From Helicoverpa zea (taxonomy: Eukaryota > Arthropoda > Insecta > Lepidoptera > Noctuidae), in NCBI RefSeq assembly GCF_022581195.2, contig NC_061470.1, positions 7,564,001 through 7,628,000 of the forward strand: a stretch of 64,000 nucleotides of DNA, written 5' to 3'. The notes beneath the pieces were generated by a model. It was not told the DNA's origin, ran no database searches, and saw only the letters and a list, made by a program, of their open reading frames with translations. Shown piece by piece: positions 13,639 to 24,661 of the stretch. The translations under genes were made by a program, and so were the position numbers. Each line of letters begins with the position of its first letter. The first letter of the stretch is position 1.

Positions 13639-13830
13639 ATCAAAGTGATCTTCACAAAAATAAAGTTGTACCCTGGGCAATATTGCTTTTGAATCTCGCC
13701 TTGCAAGTTTAAGCCACTTGTTTCGTATTTTTTTATTGTGAGGAACGTACACAAATAACTTATCAGGAGTTGTTTTGGATGTGTTCTTACACTGGGGGAC
13801 CCCACAACACCTATGCACTTTCGAATTCAT
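13639..13830 (-). pseudogene. THAP zinc-finger exon of a transposon protein
   Basis: This is 64 codons from an ATG to a consensus donor (GTAAGT on the minus strand). The peptide has the C2CH arrangement of a THAP DNA-binding domain: RCCGVPQCKN, a basic centre with the invariant Trp (RNKWLKLA), and YFCEDHFD with the paired Cys and His. An intron directly after HFD is common in THAP genes. In transposases this domain binds the element's own ends. The catalytic part is absent, so this is the preserved 5' stub of a deleted gene. Confidence 0.85.
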
Positions 13831-14869
13831 ATTTAATAACACAAAAAACTTAATTATTGCACGAGCGTTGTTTACTTGCGTCTTGTAATTTCAGTCGTGA
13901 CGTCACAAGTGACGACATGACACTGACAAGCGTTTTCGCGCCGGATTCAAAGTGGACAGAGAAAAATGCAATTATTTGATAAAAAAACTTCGCATTTTCT
14001 TAAAATTAATAATTTTTCATATAAAATAGACGTATACCTACATCATACAAAGGTATTTAAAAATTTGTCATCATGCCTATTAGAGTAACGCTAAGTGTAA
14101 ACTTTGTAAGCTTATGTTAAAGGTTTTTCTACTGGCAACCCTGTCCGCCTCAATTTTGAACTGTTTACATTTTGATTAGAAATAATATTTGAGCTTTCTA
14201 GAAGTTCTAAGGCTTTGTTTTGTTAAATATTATTCGTATTTGTTTTTGGGTAAAATCATAAAAGCCATGTTTGCTATTTGGTATTGCAATAAATGCAAAA
14301 GTTATCCAATTTCATCAAATCCGCGATGTATTTAAAAATAATCAATCATCATGTCAAAAAATCATTTTTCATTTCGCGCCAAAATTAGGTCGATGACATT
14401 TCGCATTATAAAGGAGACCACACACGAAACGCCACTTGAAAAGAAAAAATAACGTAAAGAAGGGGTTTGAATAAATTAATTCAACGATTATTTAACTACT
14501 TTGTAAATGTCATCAGCGTATAGTTACATTTTACAAATTATTACCTGATTACTCAAGAAATATTCAGTGGGCGCGATGCGTATTAGCATTTATAATTTTG
14601 TAGGAGATCATTAATCATTATTAACTCAGTATTCATTGAGACAATTCCCGCACTATTAATTGTGACGAAGTGATACAAAAATTGATATACGTAGTATAAT
14701 TACTTGACAAATTGTTACATTATCCAAACCTTAAGTTAAATGTACGTACGCTGCGCAAGTCTGTTTTTCATTGCAGCGTATAAACATCGCCTGCAGTATC
14801 TAAACGCAAGTTGGTTTCTAGTTAATCACAAGTATTTTATTATTGGTGGACGGCCATCGAGAAAGTAAT

Positions 14870-15075
14870 TCCCACACGGAAGCTCGTGTCACTGGTTGAT
14901 TGATAGCGGGCGCGATAAAAACAGTTTGTCAGCGAGTCGCGAACACGTTATTATGTCACCACCGGCTACTGACGTGACGCGTCCTGATTAATGTGTGTCG
15001 TGTCGTGTGTGGCAGCCTTAATGTGCGAGTCTATGGTCATTAATGGCGCGCGATGTACAGCCTTGCGTAATGAAG
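14870..15075. promoter_or_regulatory. Candidate intronic cis-regulatory block
   Basis: This is a CpG-containing patch with several homeodomain-type cores: TGATTGATAG, CTGATTAATG and CATTAATGGC. It also has GATAAAAAC and TGACGTGACGCG. It is unlike the surrounding AT-rich intron and holds no ORF. An enhancer role is inferred from composition and motif density only. Confidence 0.3.
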
Positions 15076-18001
15076 GAATGTTGAAGCAAAATATCCTCTA
15101 TGACTCTTAGAAATATGTCAAACAATTGATATTTCTACTTTCCTTTAGCTCACCTTTAGTTAAAATAAATATGCTCGTGTGTTGTAAAACTGGTCCAAAA
15201 CAGCTGCTCATTTGAACCGAGATGTAAAATAGGCCCAATATTTTAGAGGTTACATAAATTATTTATTCTACTGACTTCACCTCGAATTTATCAAAATGAT
15301 AGGTGATTAAAAAAGCGACGCGACTACTACGCCTTTCTATCTTTTTATAAAAATCGTATCAGTAAAAAAAATAAAAACGTTACAATTCCGAAATATCGGC
15401 GTCGATTCCGTCTTAATTTTTATAAATATGACTTCAGTCAATTTATGAAGAAATCCAAGTAAACGTCAGTGTCGAAATCAGAGTTGAATGAGCCGTACAT
15501 CGGCGGTCGCACGGCCATATCTCATATTTTAATATCCGTCGGCCACTTTGAACTGCCCCAAATACTATAACTTGCACGAGTTACGAGGCAAACGGGTGAA
15601 CGCTTGTGTGACCGCGGCTTTAGTGCCGAGCTCACCCGAGCCCAGGCGATGTTTTACGACAGATTGTTCAGTCTTTTTAATTGATTGCTTGTTCTATAAT
15701 TTATCCGAACGGCTGGGAGATCTCAAAGCGCTAGACACCGACTGCACCGACTGATGCGTCTAGGCAGATATGTTCCATACAATGCCAGCGCCGGTGACTT
15801 TGACACGAGTTATGTTTCCCGTAAATCAATTAAGCAATTTTCTTTAACATTTCCTCTTGTTTATTAGAATGTAACATGCCTAAGCTGTGCGCAAATGTGT
15901 AAGGCTACATAACGTAGCTTACATGTTGGGATCCTCTGTCGGTAAAATAAAATAAGCATATTTTAAACATAAACGTGTTCTTTTCCCGAAAATTCAATGA
16001 AATCCATACTTAACTGCTTTTGATCTTTACTTAACTCTCGTTAATGCGCATGATTCACAAATTCCCAATTTTCCTTCATAAGTGAGCGTAACTTGGGATT
16101 AAAAAACGAGTGAGGTAGTTAAAGAAGTCGCGTACATGCCGCGTGTCGTTTCACGTAAAATGCATTCAGCTAACGATCGCGTTTGGCGCGGCTGACACGC
16201 CGCCGTCGAATCCTTACTTTATCTAAAAACGAGGACGCACACGCAATAAATTTGTAATTTTAATCGTTATTATTAAAACAACGGTGTGGGATAAGCATGA
16301 GGTAACAATAAAATGTCTATTTTACAACGTTATATCGTGTCAATTGTCGTAAAAATGTCTTTGGTACGGCGCGTAGCGGGATTTGCATCAAAATATGACG
16401 TTTAGTGTGCTTATTGTGCATAAACGCCATGAAAGTTCGTGCCTGCATCTTGCGGCCGCGGTGTAATGGCCGATTGCGTTGAGAAATAACCCAGAAATTG
16501 TTTTTTACGGAATTAAACTTCACTGCGGTGACTTTATTTATTATTATGTTTTATTAGTAATGCTATTGTTTTTGTTGGTTAATGAAAGTGTTGTACAATA
16601 CTGTATTTTTATGTGTATTCGTTGGGATGCGTCAAAGTTTTATTACGGCTTGTAAATAAAACGGTAGCCTAATTTTAAAGCGTTGCATTTTATGAATACT
16701 TAGTAAAGTAACACTAGTTCTGTATAAAGTGTCTTGTATAACAATAAAGCAAAGATAATAAAGGTGCCGATGTTATGATTTATGATGTGAAAGACAGAAG
16801 CACCTTACATTGTCCGCAGCAGGTGCGGCACAACAAAGAGCTAAAACGAAACCGATAAATTATTAATTATGAAAAAAACGCCAATACACTTACACTTGCG
16901 AAATATTATCAAAAATATTAGAAAAAATTTGAAGAGCGGCGCCAAAAACTCCTTTGTCTAGGAGACGTCCTGCGGGCACACTGTGCGGTGGTGGACAAAG
17001 GGAAGTAAAGTTGCCGACGCGGCGCGCACACTGGGACAAAGGGGCACCCCGTCAGGACAAAAAATGACATCATTTATTTTATTGCTCCGAGTGAGAATGT
17101 GGCACATTAATATTGCGTAGGCCTTAATGTTCCATCGCCCTAGGCAGGTCATCACTCAATACCACTCTTGTCTATAAAATAATAGTACAACCGTGTTTTT
17201 CGGGTGCCTACGTCACAAATCAAAAGACATAAACAAAATCAAGATTATTTACAATCCAGTATGTTTTATGACAATTATTAGCGTTTTAGGTTCGCTGTTT
17301 TACGATATCCGGAATATGTGCTGTAAAGTAATAAAAGTTTTAGCTCATTATGCGCAGTAAATCACTTATGGTGATGTTTTTGGATTATACATAGTTACAT
17401 TATTCATTAGGAGTTGTTCTGTAAAAATATAACAGTTTACCTTGTATAAGTTCAAATATCGATATTTTTATTTTAGTATTTACCTACTATGTAGTAATTA
17501 TCAAAATATATAGGTATTCCTAGATTTTAGTACATATCTTACCAGATATACTGACTTTCGGTCCGTTAATTATGGTCAGGCTCTCCTAATATCTTAATAT
17601 CAAAATACCGGCGAGCAGTAATTGAAAATATGATTCATTACTATAAAGGCCGCCCCGAAACGAACGTCAGCTACATCTCAATTCGCTCATATTATACCTA
17701 ACAACCGATACAGGGCTGTCTCTTCAACTACTAGAAGAATCTTAGCAAAGTTTCTGACTCTCTTACTGTTATTATTGAAAATCTAAGAGGAGATAATTAG
17801 ATTCACAGTAAATACATACATAACAAAAAGTCTATCTATTAAGTATACAGTAAATTGTATCGAGTAGTTCTGTTTTCGCAAATATTCTAAACTAGGTTGA
17901 AAAAGTTAAGACTTTGAATACTTATAGAGATCCGGAATTAATTGCTGGGTACTTCAAAAATATTATTCGAACGAAGATGGTTTGGTTTAATATGGAGAAA
18001 A

Positions 18002-18060
18002 CATGCTGCACCGACCCCAAACAACATTGGGATAAGGGCAGGATGATGATGATGATGATC
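18002..18060 (+). repeat. Dispersed lepidopteran repeat with (GAT)n tail
   Basis: CATGCTGCACCGACCCCAAA, then a GGGATAAGGGCAGG block, ends in GATGATGATGATGAT. The same family in reverse lies at 55605-55740, where the core reads CCTGCCCTGTTCCCA and GGGATCGGCGCAATATG. The microsatellite tail suggests the 3' end of a retroelement. Confidence 0.65.
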
Positions 18061-18587
18061 TGGATAAATAAAATAATCTTCAATCACTCAGTAAAGCTGA
18101 TGATACAGCAAGGCCAGCCCTATTAGTATATAAACACGAATGCGCGTACGCAGCGATCCATCATTAGGAGGCACGGCCACATTGATTTATTACGAAATGC
18201 CGCTATGTTCCCATAGTAGCCGAGTTATAGCAAATTAATTACATACTGCTCCATCATTTTGAGTAGCACTTGCCAAAATGTTGCGAAACAAAAATGAAGT
18301 TAGTCATTAAAATTATAAAGATGATGGAAGTAACGGCACTGCTAGGTATATAACAATTAAATCCTTTGATTTCACTCAACGTGAGAAACTACCAAACGCT
18401 CCTGGAAAAATTTCATATGTGGATGTTTCAGCCCATTTCGTCTTCACATCTTCACCTCCGTATCCAAATTTAATCATCGAATTTACTCTCAAATCGTCAT
18501 ACAGGAAAGTTCTAGACACAAATTACTTTCACAATTGTATTATTAACATTGTTTTAGAAGTAAATACCGAAGTTAAAACAAAAAATA

Positions 18588-18630
18588 TTGCACCCAGGAC
18601 TTCCTAAAGGCACTATCCTAGGACCAACTG
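18588..18630 (+). pseudogene. Possible LINE reverse-transcriptase motif remnant
   Basis: The frame reads HPGLPKGTILGP, close to the GxPQGSxLGP motif that precedes the FADD/YADD box in non-LTR reverse transcriptases. The normally following LLF...YINDLP is not recognisable. If real it is a heavily decayed LINE; chance similarity is possible. Confidence 0.35.
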
Positions 18631-18946
18631 CCATCGATCACAGAGAACATGACGTTCTTCTACCAAACGCCCTAAATAGCAATTGTTGCGCGAAAACCTA
18701 TTCCCATAGTTCGTTGACCGTTTTTATGCGATTCATAGACAATTTTTTTCATCTCGCCGATGCGCCAGCACGTAACAAAGTTTACGGTCTATGCACTTAT
18801 TGACGTGACACTATCGACATTGTCACGGGTCACTTGGTTGTTGCACTTTATTTTCGCAAAGTAAAGAGTAATTTAATGTATTAACTAAATCTACATAGCG
18901 TATCTACCTATAAGAGTTATTTTTCCTTGGTTAAAGGATGGTAAAG

Positions 18947-19132
18947 AAGATTTTTGTGATTTGAAGTGTGTTTGACAGTATCAAATGCTTTCTTTAATTC
19001 GACGTTTTATTAATTTACTAAATTAACATATCTTAAAAGAGCTGTGTGATACCTAAGTCAAATCATGATAATGAAGATTTCTGTGATTGGAGGTGTGTTT
19101 GACAGTATCGAATGCTTCCTACAATTCGACAT
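18947..19132 (+). repeat. Local duplication of a ~60-bp block
   Basis: The block AAGATTTTTGTGATTTGAAG at 18947 recurs at 19074 as AAGATTTCTGTGATTGGAGG. Both copies continue into GTGTGTTTGACAGTATC and ATTCGAC, and they are offset by 127 bp. Several substitutions separate the copies, so the duplication is not recent. Confidence 0.7.
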
Positions 19133-20615
19133 GGTACTATTCCGTAATTTTACCAGCATTTCCCTCCGTGGCCGTCTCGCACTATCGCACTCCGAGGTCA
19201 TTCGACAATTCCGCATTATGACGTCCGAATCCTCTCAATGCGACCTCTATACTCTTCACTTCCTAGCTGACCATTCCGTGTCATTATTGTGATTATTGAA
19301 GGTGAAAGATTAGCCATAGTTTAGAGTTTGGGTCTCTAAATCCTTGTTTGAATTGTTACTACATACATCTTAGCCTTAGCCAATGCCGCTGTTTTAACAT
19401 GTTTAAGTCAATGGTTTGATTATATAAAATTCATTACATTTCCAGTACCTACATCTTTCGTAGACAGGATGTCTACAGCATTATTTGTATTTTTATTCAG
19501 TCTAAAACTCCAGTTTTGCATACAAACTGTGCAACCAAAAGTAATAAGGCTACGTATATACGGGTAGTAAACTACGTCACGTTCTGTCTAAATTACTCAC
19601 GACTGGTATTTACTAACGTTGGTTGTTGACATAAGTGCGCTGATTTGCATAACGCCTTATTTATTTTAAATTAGTTCGGATTGTTTACAATAAAGTATTG
19701 CTTAAAACGATTGCAACTGTTACCTAACTTAGTGCTTTGTTCGATAGAAGCATGCCTAGCTGTCAAACGCGAAGTGCTTGCAATGGTGCCTTAGCTACAA
19801 TAGTAGCCACAACTCATTTAAAGATTACAAGTAAAAATATCCTTGCACGTTCCACACCTTAACATCGAATTTTATTGTGTTACACCAGCAAAACGAAAGC
19901 TTATCTAAAGCCGTTAAATATAAAACCAACAACACTAAAACGAACTGAGATAAGACCGCCATCTTGAAAAGCGTGACCAATGGCACGAGCGTACGTTATC
20001 AGAACAGTAACTGATAACAGTTTGATTTATACATTCTCAATGGTGATTGGTGGAACGGTTACACAATCCTGCGCCGTTTATCAGAAATTAAAAATGGAAT
20101 CTTGTTAGTGAGAGAAATGGGTCGTGCTTTATGCGATCGTGATGCACATTAACCGATTTTACATTAAGAGTCTGGACGTCCTTCGGCTGCTTTAATGGCA
20201 AGATAAGATTCAATACCGTACTTTAGAACAGGGAATATTTTTTTAATTTTTTTCAGAACGAAGAAATGTGTCTTAAATCAGAGAGTAGAATAATAGAGCT
20301 CTCAAAAAATTACTCATTTAAATCAAACACCACAAATGAAAACCATGTGACAACTCTAAATGAATGTTGCAAGAGTAAAAATAAACAAATCAACGGCAAC
20401 ACACAAATAACACAACAAGTATATAGTTAATGTACTTATTTTGAGAACATCTAATTAACTAAAATAAGACAAGTCACAAATTGGTGCCGCTGAAAATGAT
20501 TGCTGATTAAATTTAGCGTTGTGAACATCAAGAACATACTGTTTTGAGTTTTTTAAATTAAACAAATCTGTCAACGAAAACGGGTTAGCCGTTGGCGGGA
20601 TTTTTGACGTTTCGT

Positions 20616-20906
20616 TTTTAGGATTCCGTACCCAAAGGGTAAAACGGGACCCTATTGTTTTCGCTCCTCTGTCCGTCCGTCCGTCCGTCCGTCTGTCACC
20701 AGGCTGTATCTCATGAACCGTGATAGTTAGAGAGTTGAAATTTTCACAGATGATGTATTTCCGCTATAACAACAAATACTGAAAACTAGAATCAAATAAA
20801 TATTTTATACAACAAACGTGATTTTTTGCCTATACCTATAGAATATTAGTTTGGATGGTACGGAACCCTTCGTGTGCGAGTCAGACTCACACTTGGCCGG
20901 TTTTTA
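20616..20906 (+). mobile_element. Abundant lepidopteran dispersed repeat (TTCCGTAC / GGCCGG type)
   Basis: It begins AGGATTCCGTACCCAAAGGG and contains a (GTCC)n microsatellite at 20672-20695, then CTGTATCTCATGAACCGTGA. It ends with TACGGAACCCTTCGTGTGCG and CACTTGGCCGG. I recognise this as a very common non-coding repeat in moth and butterfly genomes. GTTTTTA on both sides (20614-20620 and 20900-20906) could be a target duplication. Confidence 0.8.
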
Positions 20907-21299
20907 TTTTTCTACAAGGAGACACGCGAAGGTGACCATTTAGTAGACCCCAGAGTTCCTAAATTCAGAACACAACTTTTTCTAATATTTAGATAAAGGT
21001 TATTTGATCAATATTGGCCCAGATCACGATTCTGTAATATCTAACGTTAGCCTAGAACGCGATTAACGCGCTTACTTTGACCGTGAAAAAAAAATGGGGT
21101 TATTGTTATCTCATCCACTAATGCCAATTTAAAGTATCTACGTGACACGCAATCAGAAAGGAGGAATTTTAAAAATATTGCATAAAAATGGTTTAGTCAT
21201 ATAAACTTAACATATTTTTCGAAAATTATTACTAACTATAGCAGTTCTTGCATTACAGGTACATCTGTTGCACGTATAAAAGAAAGAGTTTCTCGTGTT

Positions 21300-22215
21300 A
21301 TTCAATTTGGAGTGGAAATAATTTACTTTTACGTCGGCGAGCGCCACGCCAATTGGTTGTAGATGGCGCATGAGGCGCGCGCCCTGTGGTCGTCTCTTCA
21401 CTCGCGCACTGTTCCTTTTACTCTCTTTCCTTCCAACGTTTGTTTTTACCTTACGGCACGCTTCCGACATTTTTATTATCGAACATGACTCCAAAATTGA
21501 TATCGAATTACCAATACATCATTTCCTCTTGTAATATGCTAAAACAAAAATTACAAAAACACACGATAATGAATTATCAAACAAATTGCGCTCGTCCTCA
21601 TCAATATTCCGCGAGTACCGCGAGGGAGCCCAAAATTCGCGTTTTCGTCCCACATGGCGCATGACACGATGAAGTTTATGGCGGAACGAAAAACGAAAAC
21701 AAAGTACGGTCAGCACAACTGTTCGTGTATTATTGTTAGGTAGATTGTGTCGCGCCCTGTAGGGAGCCGACCGCCCGCTGCGCGCCTCTCAACGCTCTAA
21801 GTCCAAATTACTAGTTCACCTCACCCGCTAGATTACACATCCGATTCCAGGTATTGCGCCGTGTCGCAACTGCTCGTAAGCTTAAGCCTAAATTGGGTTT
21901 GCTTTTATATATCTGCCATTTGTAGTACTGAATACCTGTGTAAGGAGATTAATTTGACCCACCTGTATTATTCGGAATGTTAGTAGTTGGATTTGAAGCG
22001 AAATTGAATCGGTATTACGTAGTGTATGAAGTATAAGTGCGTCGGCATATGATTGGCAAATGATTTTGGTTGCGGCTGCTGTAGTTTTTTGTCTTGGAGT
22101 CTGTATTCGGTACTGTCGACTCATTAGCGCTGGGGGGCGCCTCGGCCGCAGGTAGGCTCGAAGCTCCGGCGTTATTTATATTGAGGGCGAACAGAACAAT
22201 GTCGAGGCCGATCAC
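21300..22215. promoter_or_regulatory. CpG-rich intronic region, candidate enhancer or alternative promoter
   Basis: Three CpG-rich patches (about 21330-21470, 21595-21870 and 22115-22215) contain recurring ATGGCGCATGA words (near 21362 and 21654) and GCGCGCC/GCGCGCG runs. A minus-strand open frame at 22015-22215 has no ATG, so coding is not supported. The regulatory interpretation is inferred from base composition. Confidence 0.3.
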
Positions 22216-22643
22216 TTATTAATCATCTCTTTATTCGAGCCGACTGGGTGATTCTGCCTGTTGTGCTGCACAAAAGAATATAGATCAAGTAAATCAATGT
22301 TTCGCGTTTTGGGAGAGGATGAGAGCCTTGCAGTCTCACTGTGTATTTAAAATGAGAAGGCTTGTTGAAGTAAAGCAAACGAATACCATGAAAAGCTTAA
22401 AGATAATCCTCTTACTAAAGGTATTTGGCAAATTATTAAAATCCGCTTTAATTTATCTAGCTGGTCTATTGAAATCAATAAAACAACTTTACAGTTTTAT
22501 CGCCGACTTCCGTGAGAAACAATTGCTATATGAGGTATAGCCTAATTATACTAACAGATCATTTACCTATATTTTTATACCTATAGTATTAAAAAGCAAA
22601 AGTATTGACATTATGTCAATAACAAACACGACTCGCTAAGGTA

Positions 22644-22693
22644 CATTACATGTCCATATATTAACTTTGCGGTTAATATATGGACGTGTAATG
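22644..22693. repeat. Near-perfect 22-bp hairpin
   Basis: CATTACATGTCCATATATTA(AC) pairs with GTTAATATATGGACGTGTAA(TG) across a 6-nt loop (TTTGCG). The single non-Watson-Crick position can form a G-U pair in RNA. At about 50 nt it is short for a pre-miRNA. It may be a small palindromic MITE end or a structured site. Confidence 0.75.
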
Positions 22694-24598
22694 CGCTTCA
22701 GGCCTCGCAAAAACATCACGTAGGAAGGCGTTATATATGTGTATTCAGACTACAGTTAATCCATGTTTATATCGGGGTACTTAATACTAAGATTTTACGA
22801 GTTTCTAAGGCGTCGGGGTTAGGATAAGAGAATGGCCCCTCACAGCGGTGGACGTATGAAATATAGTGTTTAACACCACGCGGCTTGTTCGCCGGACGCC
22901 CCGCGGCGGGAGACAGTCCCGAGCGCCCGATCAACATCGTCACCCTATGCCGTCACAAAGCTCCTTTATATTACAAACTTTAGACTTTCTTAAACCGTCT
23001 ATAAAATCTAAACCTTTACCAACATTGTCACTATTAGACTGCTGATGTATTTTTACTATCATAATAACTCTGGCGGTTGCATATTATTATTTGTAAAGGT
23101 ATAATTTGCGAGACACAGCCTTTAAATATTCTAAGCAGCTAAACTTTAAGCGTTATTTTAATCATGAGTCACGTTTTAGCTGTTGAATATTCATATGAAT
23201 TGTGATACCGTGTTCTTAACATTGGAATAAGAACAAGAGGCACCGATAACGGTTATTATTGTTATTAAAGGTAATTTATTTTCTTTGTTCCTTTCAAAGA
23301 CGTAATTACTAACAAGCGTATTCACTTTATAAAGTATTAAGATGTCATCGATATAGCGTTCTGACAAATGTCTTAGCGCCATATCGGCAAGAAAATTATT
23401 ACTTACATTAATAGATACATACATACATGCATAGTTCTCACCGTATAACATACCCGTATGATACGAATGTACTCTACAACGCTTGTGAATTAATATGCCT
23501 AAAATAATTTCGCCATTTCGATTTGGCGTAAACTTTATGCAAAGTCTAGTGAAGTAATTGAATTTCGGGTTACTTACTGTATTATAAACGCTACTGTTAT
23601 CTGAAGTCCCTAGCTAGACCCATCAAATAATTATATTTTTATGGACATGTATCGGAAAAATAATGGGGTAGTTAGACTAATGAAGTGGTTATGGCTACAA
23701 CGTTAATAGTACAAGTTGTATGAAGTTTTTTAACGATAAAGATTTTTTGTTGGCTTGATCTATTGGTGCGATTAAGTAATAAAAGCCGATAACGGACGTT
23801 GAATTACAAAATAGGTCAATTTTTGATCAGCTGATGTTCGGTTATACTTGGTCTGGTATACTCAGGATGTAAGAAACATTTTAAAGTGAGCACTGGTTAT
23901 TATTGTGGTGACAAATCAAATTTACCTTATCAATAGTGTGTATTAATGTATACCAGAAAGTAGAAAAAAAAAACTTTGAAAAAGCGTAAAATCTACTTGT
24001 AGATATTGTACCTAATTCAAAAGCTTTACAATAATATCAACAAACATGAAGCATCATAAACAACAATTCATTAAACTAATTGAGAGTAACATTTAGAAAA
24101 AGATTCGCTATTATGCTATGATTTAGGTTTATTTATTTGATTGATTAAATCACGGACGTTTTCATCGTTCCAACAGTTCTATCAACCTGGTGATTGTTTG
24201 AAGGCCGATGATTGTCGAAATATTATTTATTATGCCTTAATGTCACGTCAAAATCGAATAATATCGACGGTTAATCAGAGAGTCTAACATCAGATTTTAT
24301 TTATGCATGAACTATATTATCAGAATGTAGATCATGTGCAAATTAAGTTTTTATGCTAATATTTATTTACGATGTAGGCACTAAACATTGCATATTGATT
24401 GTGATAGAATTTGTGATTGTGTGAAAACTGTGTTGGATTTTAACATCTGTAGTTGTAATTTTATTGCAATAAGCGATAAGTAAGTAGGTAAGATAAGAAA
24501 AGATTAAATATGTATATCTTTTCACAACTTAAAAATAACAAACTTTTTGTTCAAAACTTTTACACTTCTTTTGCCTCAATTATGTAGATCTAAGATTA

Positions 24599-24661
24599 AA
24601 ATCCATCTATCTATGTATGTTAAAACTCTATCTATGTATGTTAAAACTCCATCTATGTATG
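24599..24661 (+). repeat. Short tandem repeat (~23-bp unit)
   Basis: About three imperfect units of CTATCTATGTATGTTAAAAC lie next to each other. Confidence 0.8.

Larger units (their letters stand above)
13114..14078. mobile_element. ISL2EU/Kolobok-like transposon, internally deleted (965 bp)
   Basis: The ends are perfect inverted repeats (AGGCATGATGACA ... TGTCATCATGCCT) flanked by AT on both sides, a likely 2-bp target duplication. Inside, the first exon of a YqaJ-type protein points right (13410) and the first exon of a THAP protein points left (13830), each ending at a consensus donor. CpG-rich sequence with GTGACGTCA lies outside each exon, suggesting one promoter per end. The simplest reading is that a large element with two convergent genes lost its centre. 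Pairing of THAP and YqaJ proteins is, from memory, a trait of ISL2EU- and Kolobok-type elements, and the AT target fits ISL2EU better than the TTAA of Kolobok. Confidence 0.75.

Noticed and set aside
12990..14150. Possible outer inverted pair (AGTTACTCTAA...AGGGTTGTC and ...AGAGTAACG...GGCAACCCT) around the THAP element
   Set aside because: The match is short and unevenly spaced. The AGGCATGATGACA ends with flanking AT explain the element without it.
22015..22215. Minus-strand frame with a Ser/Pro/Ala-rich start
   Set aside because: It lacks an ATG (only GTG after in-frame stops) and has no supporting splice signals.
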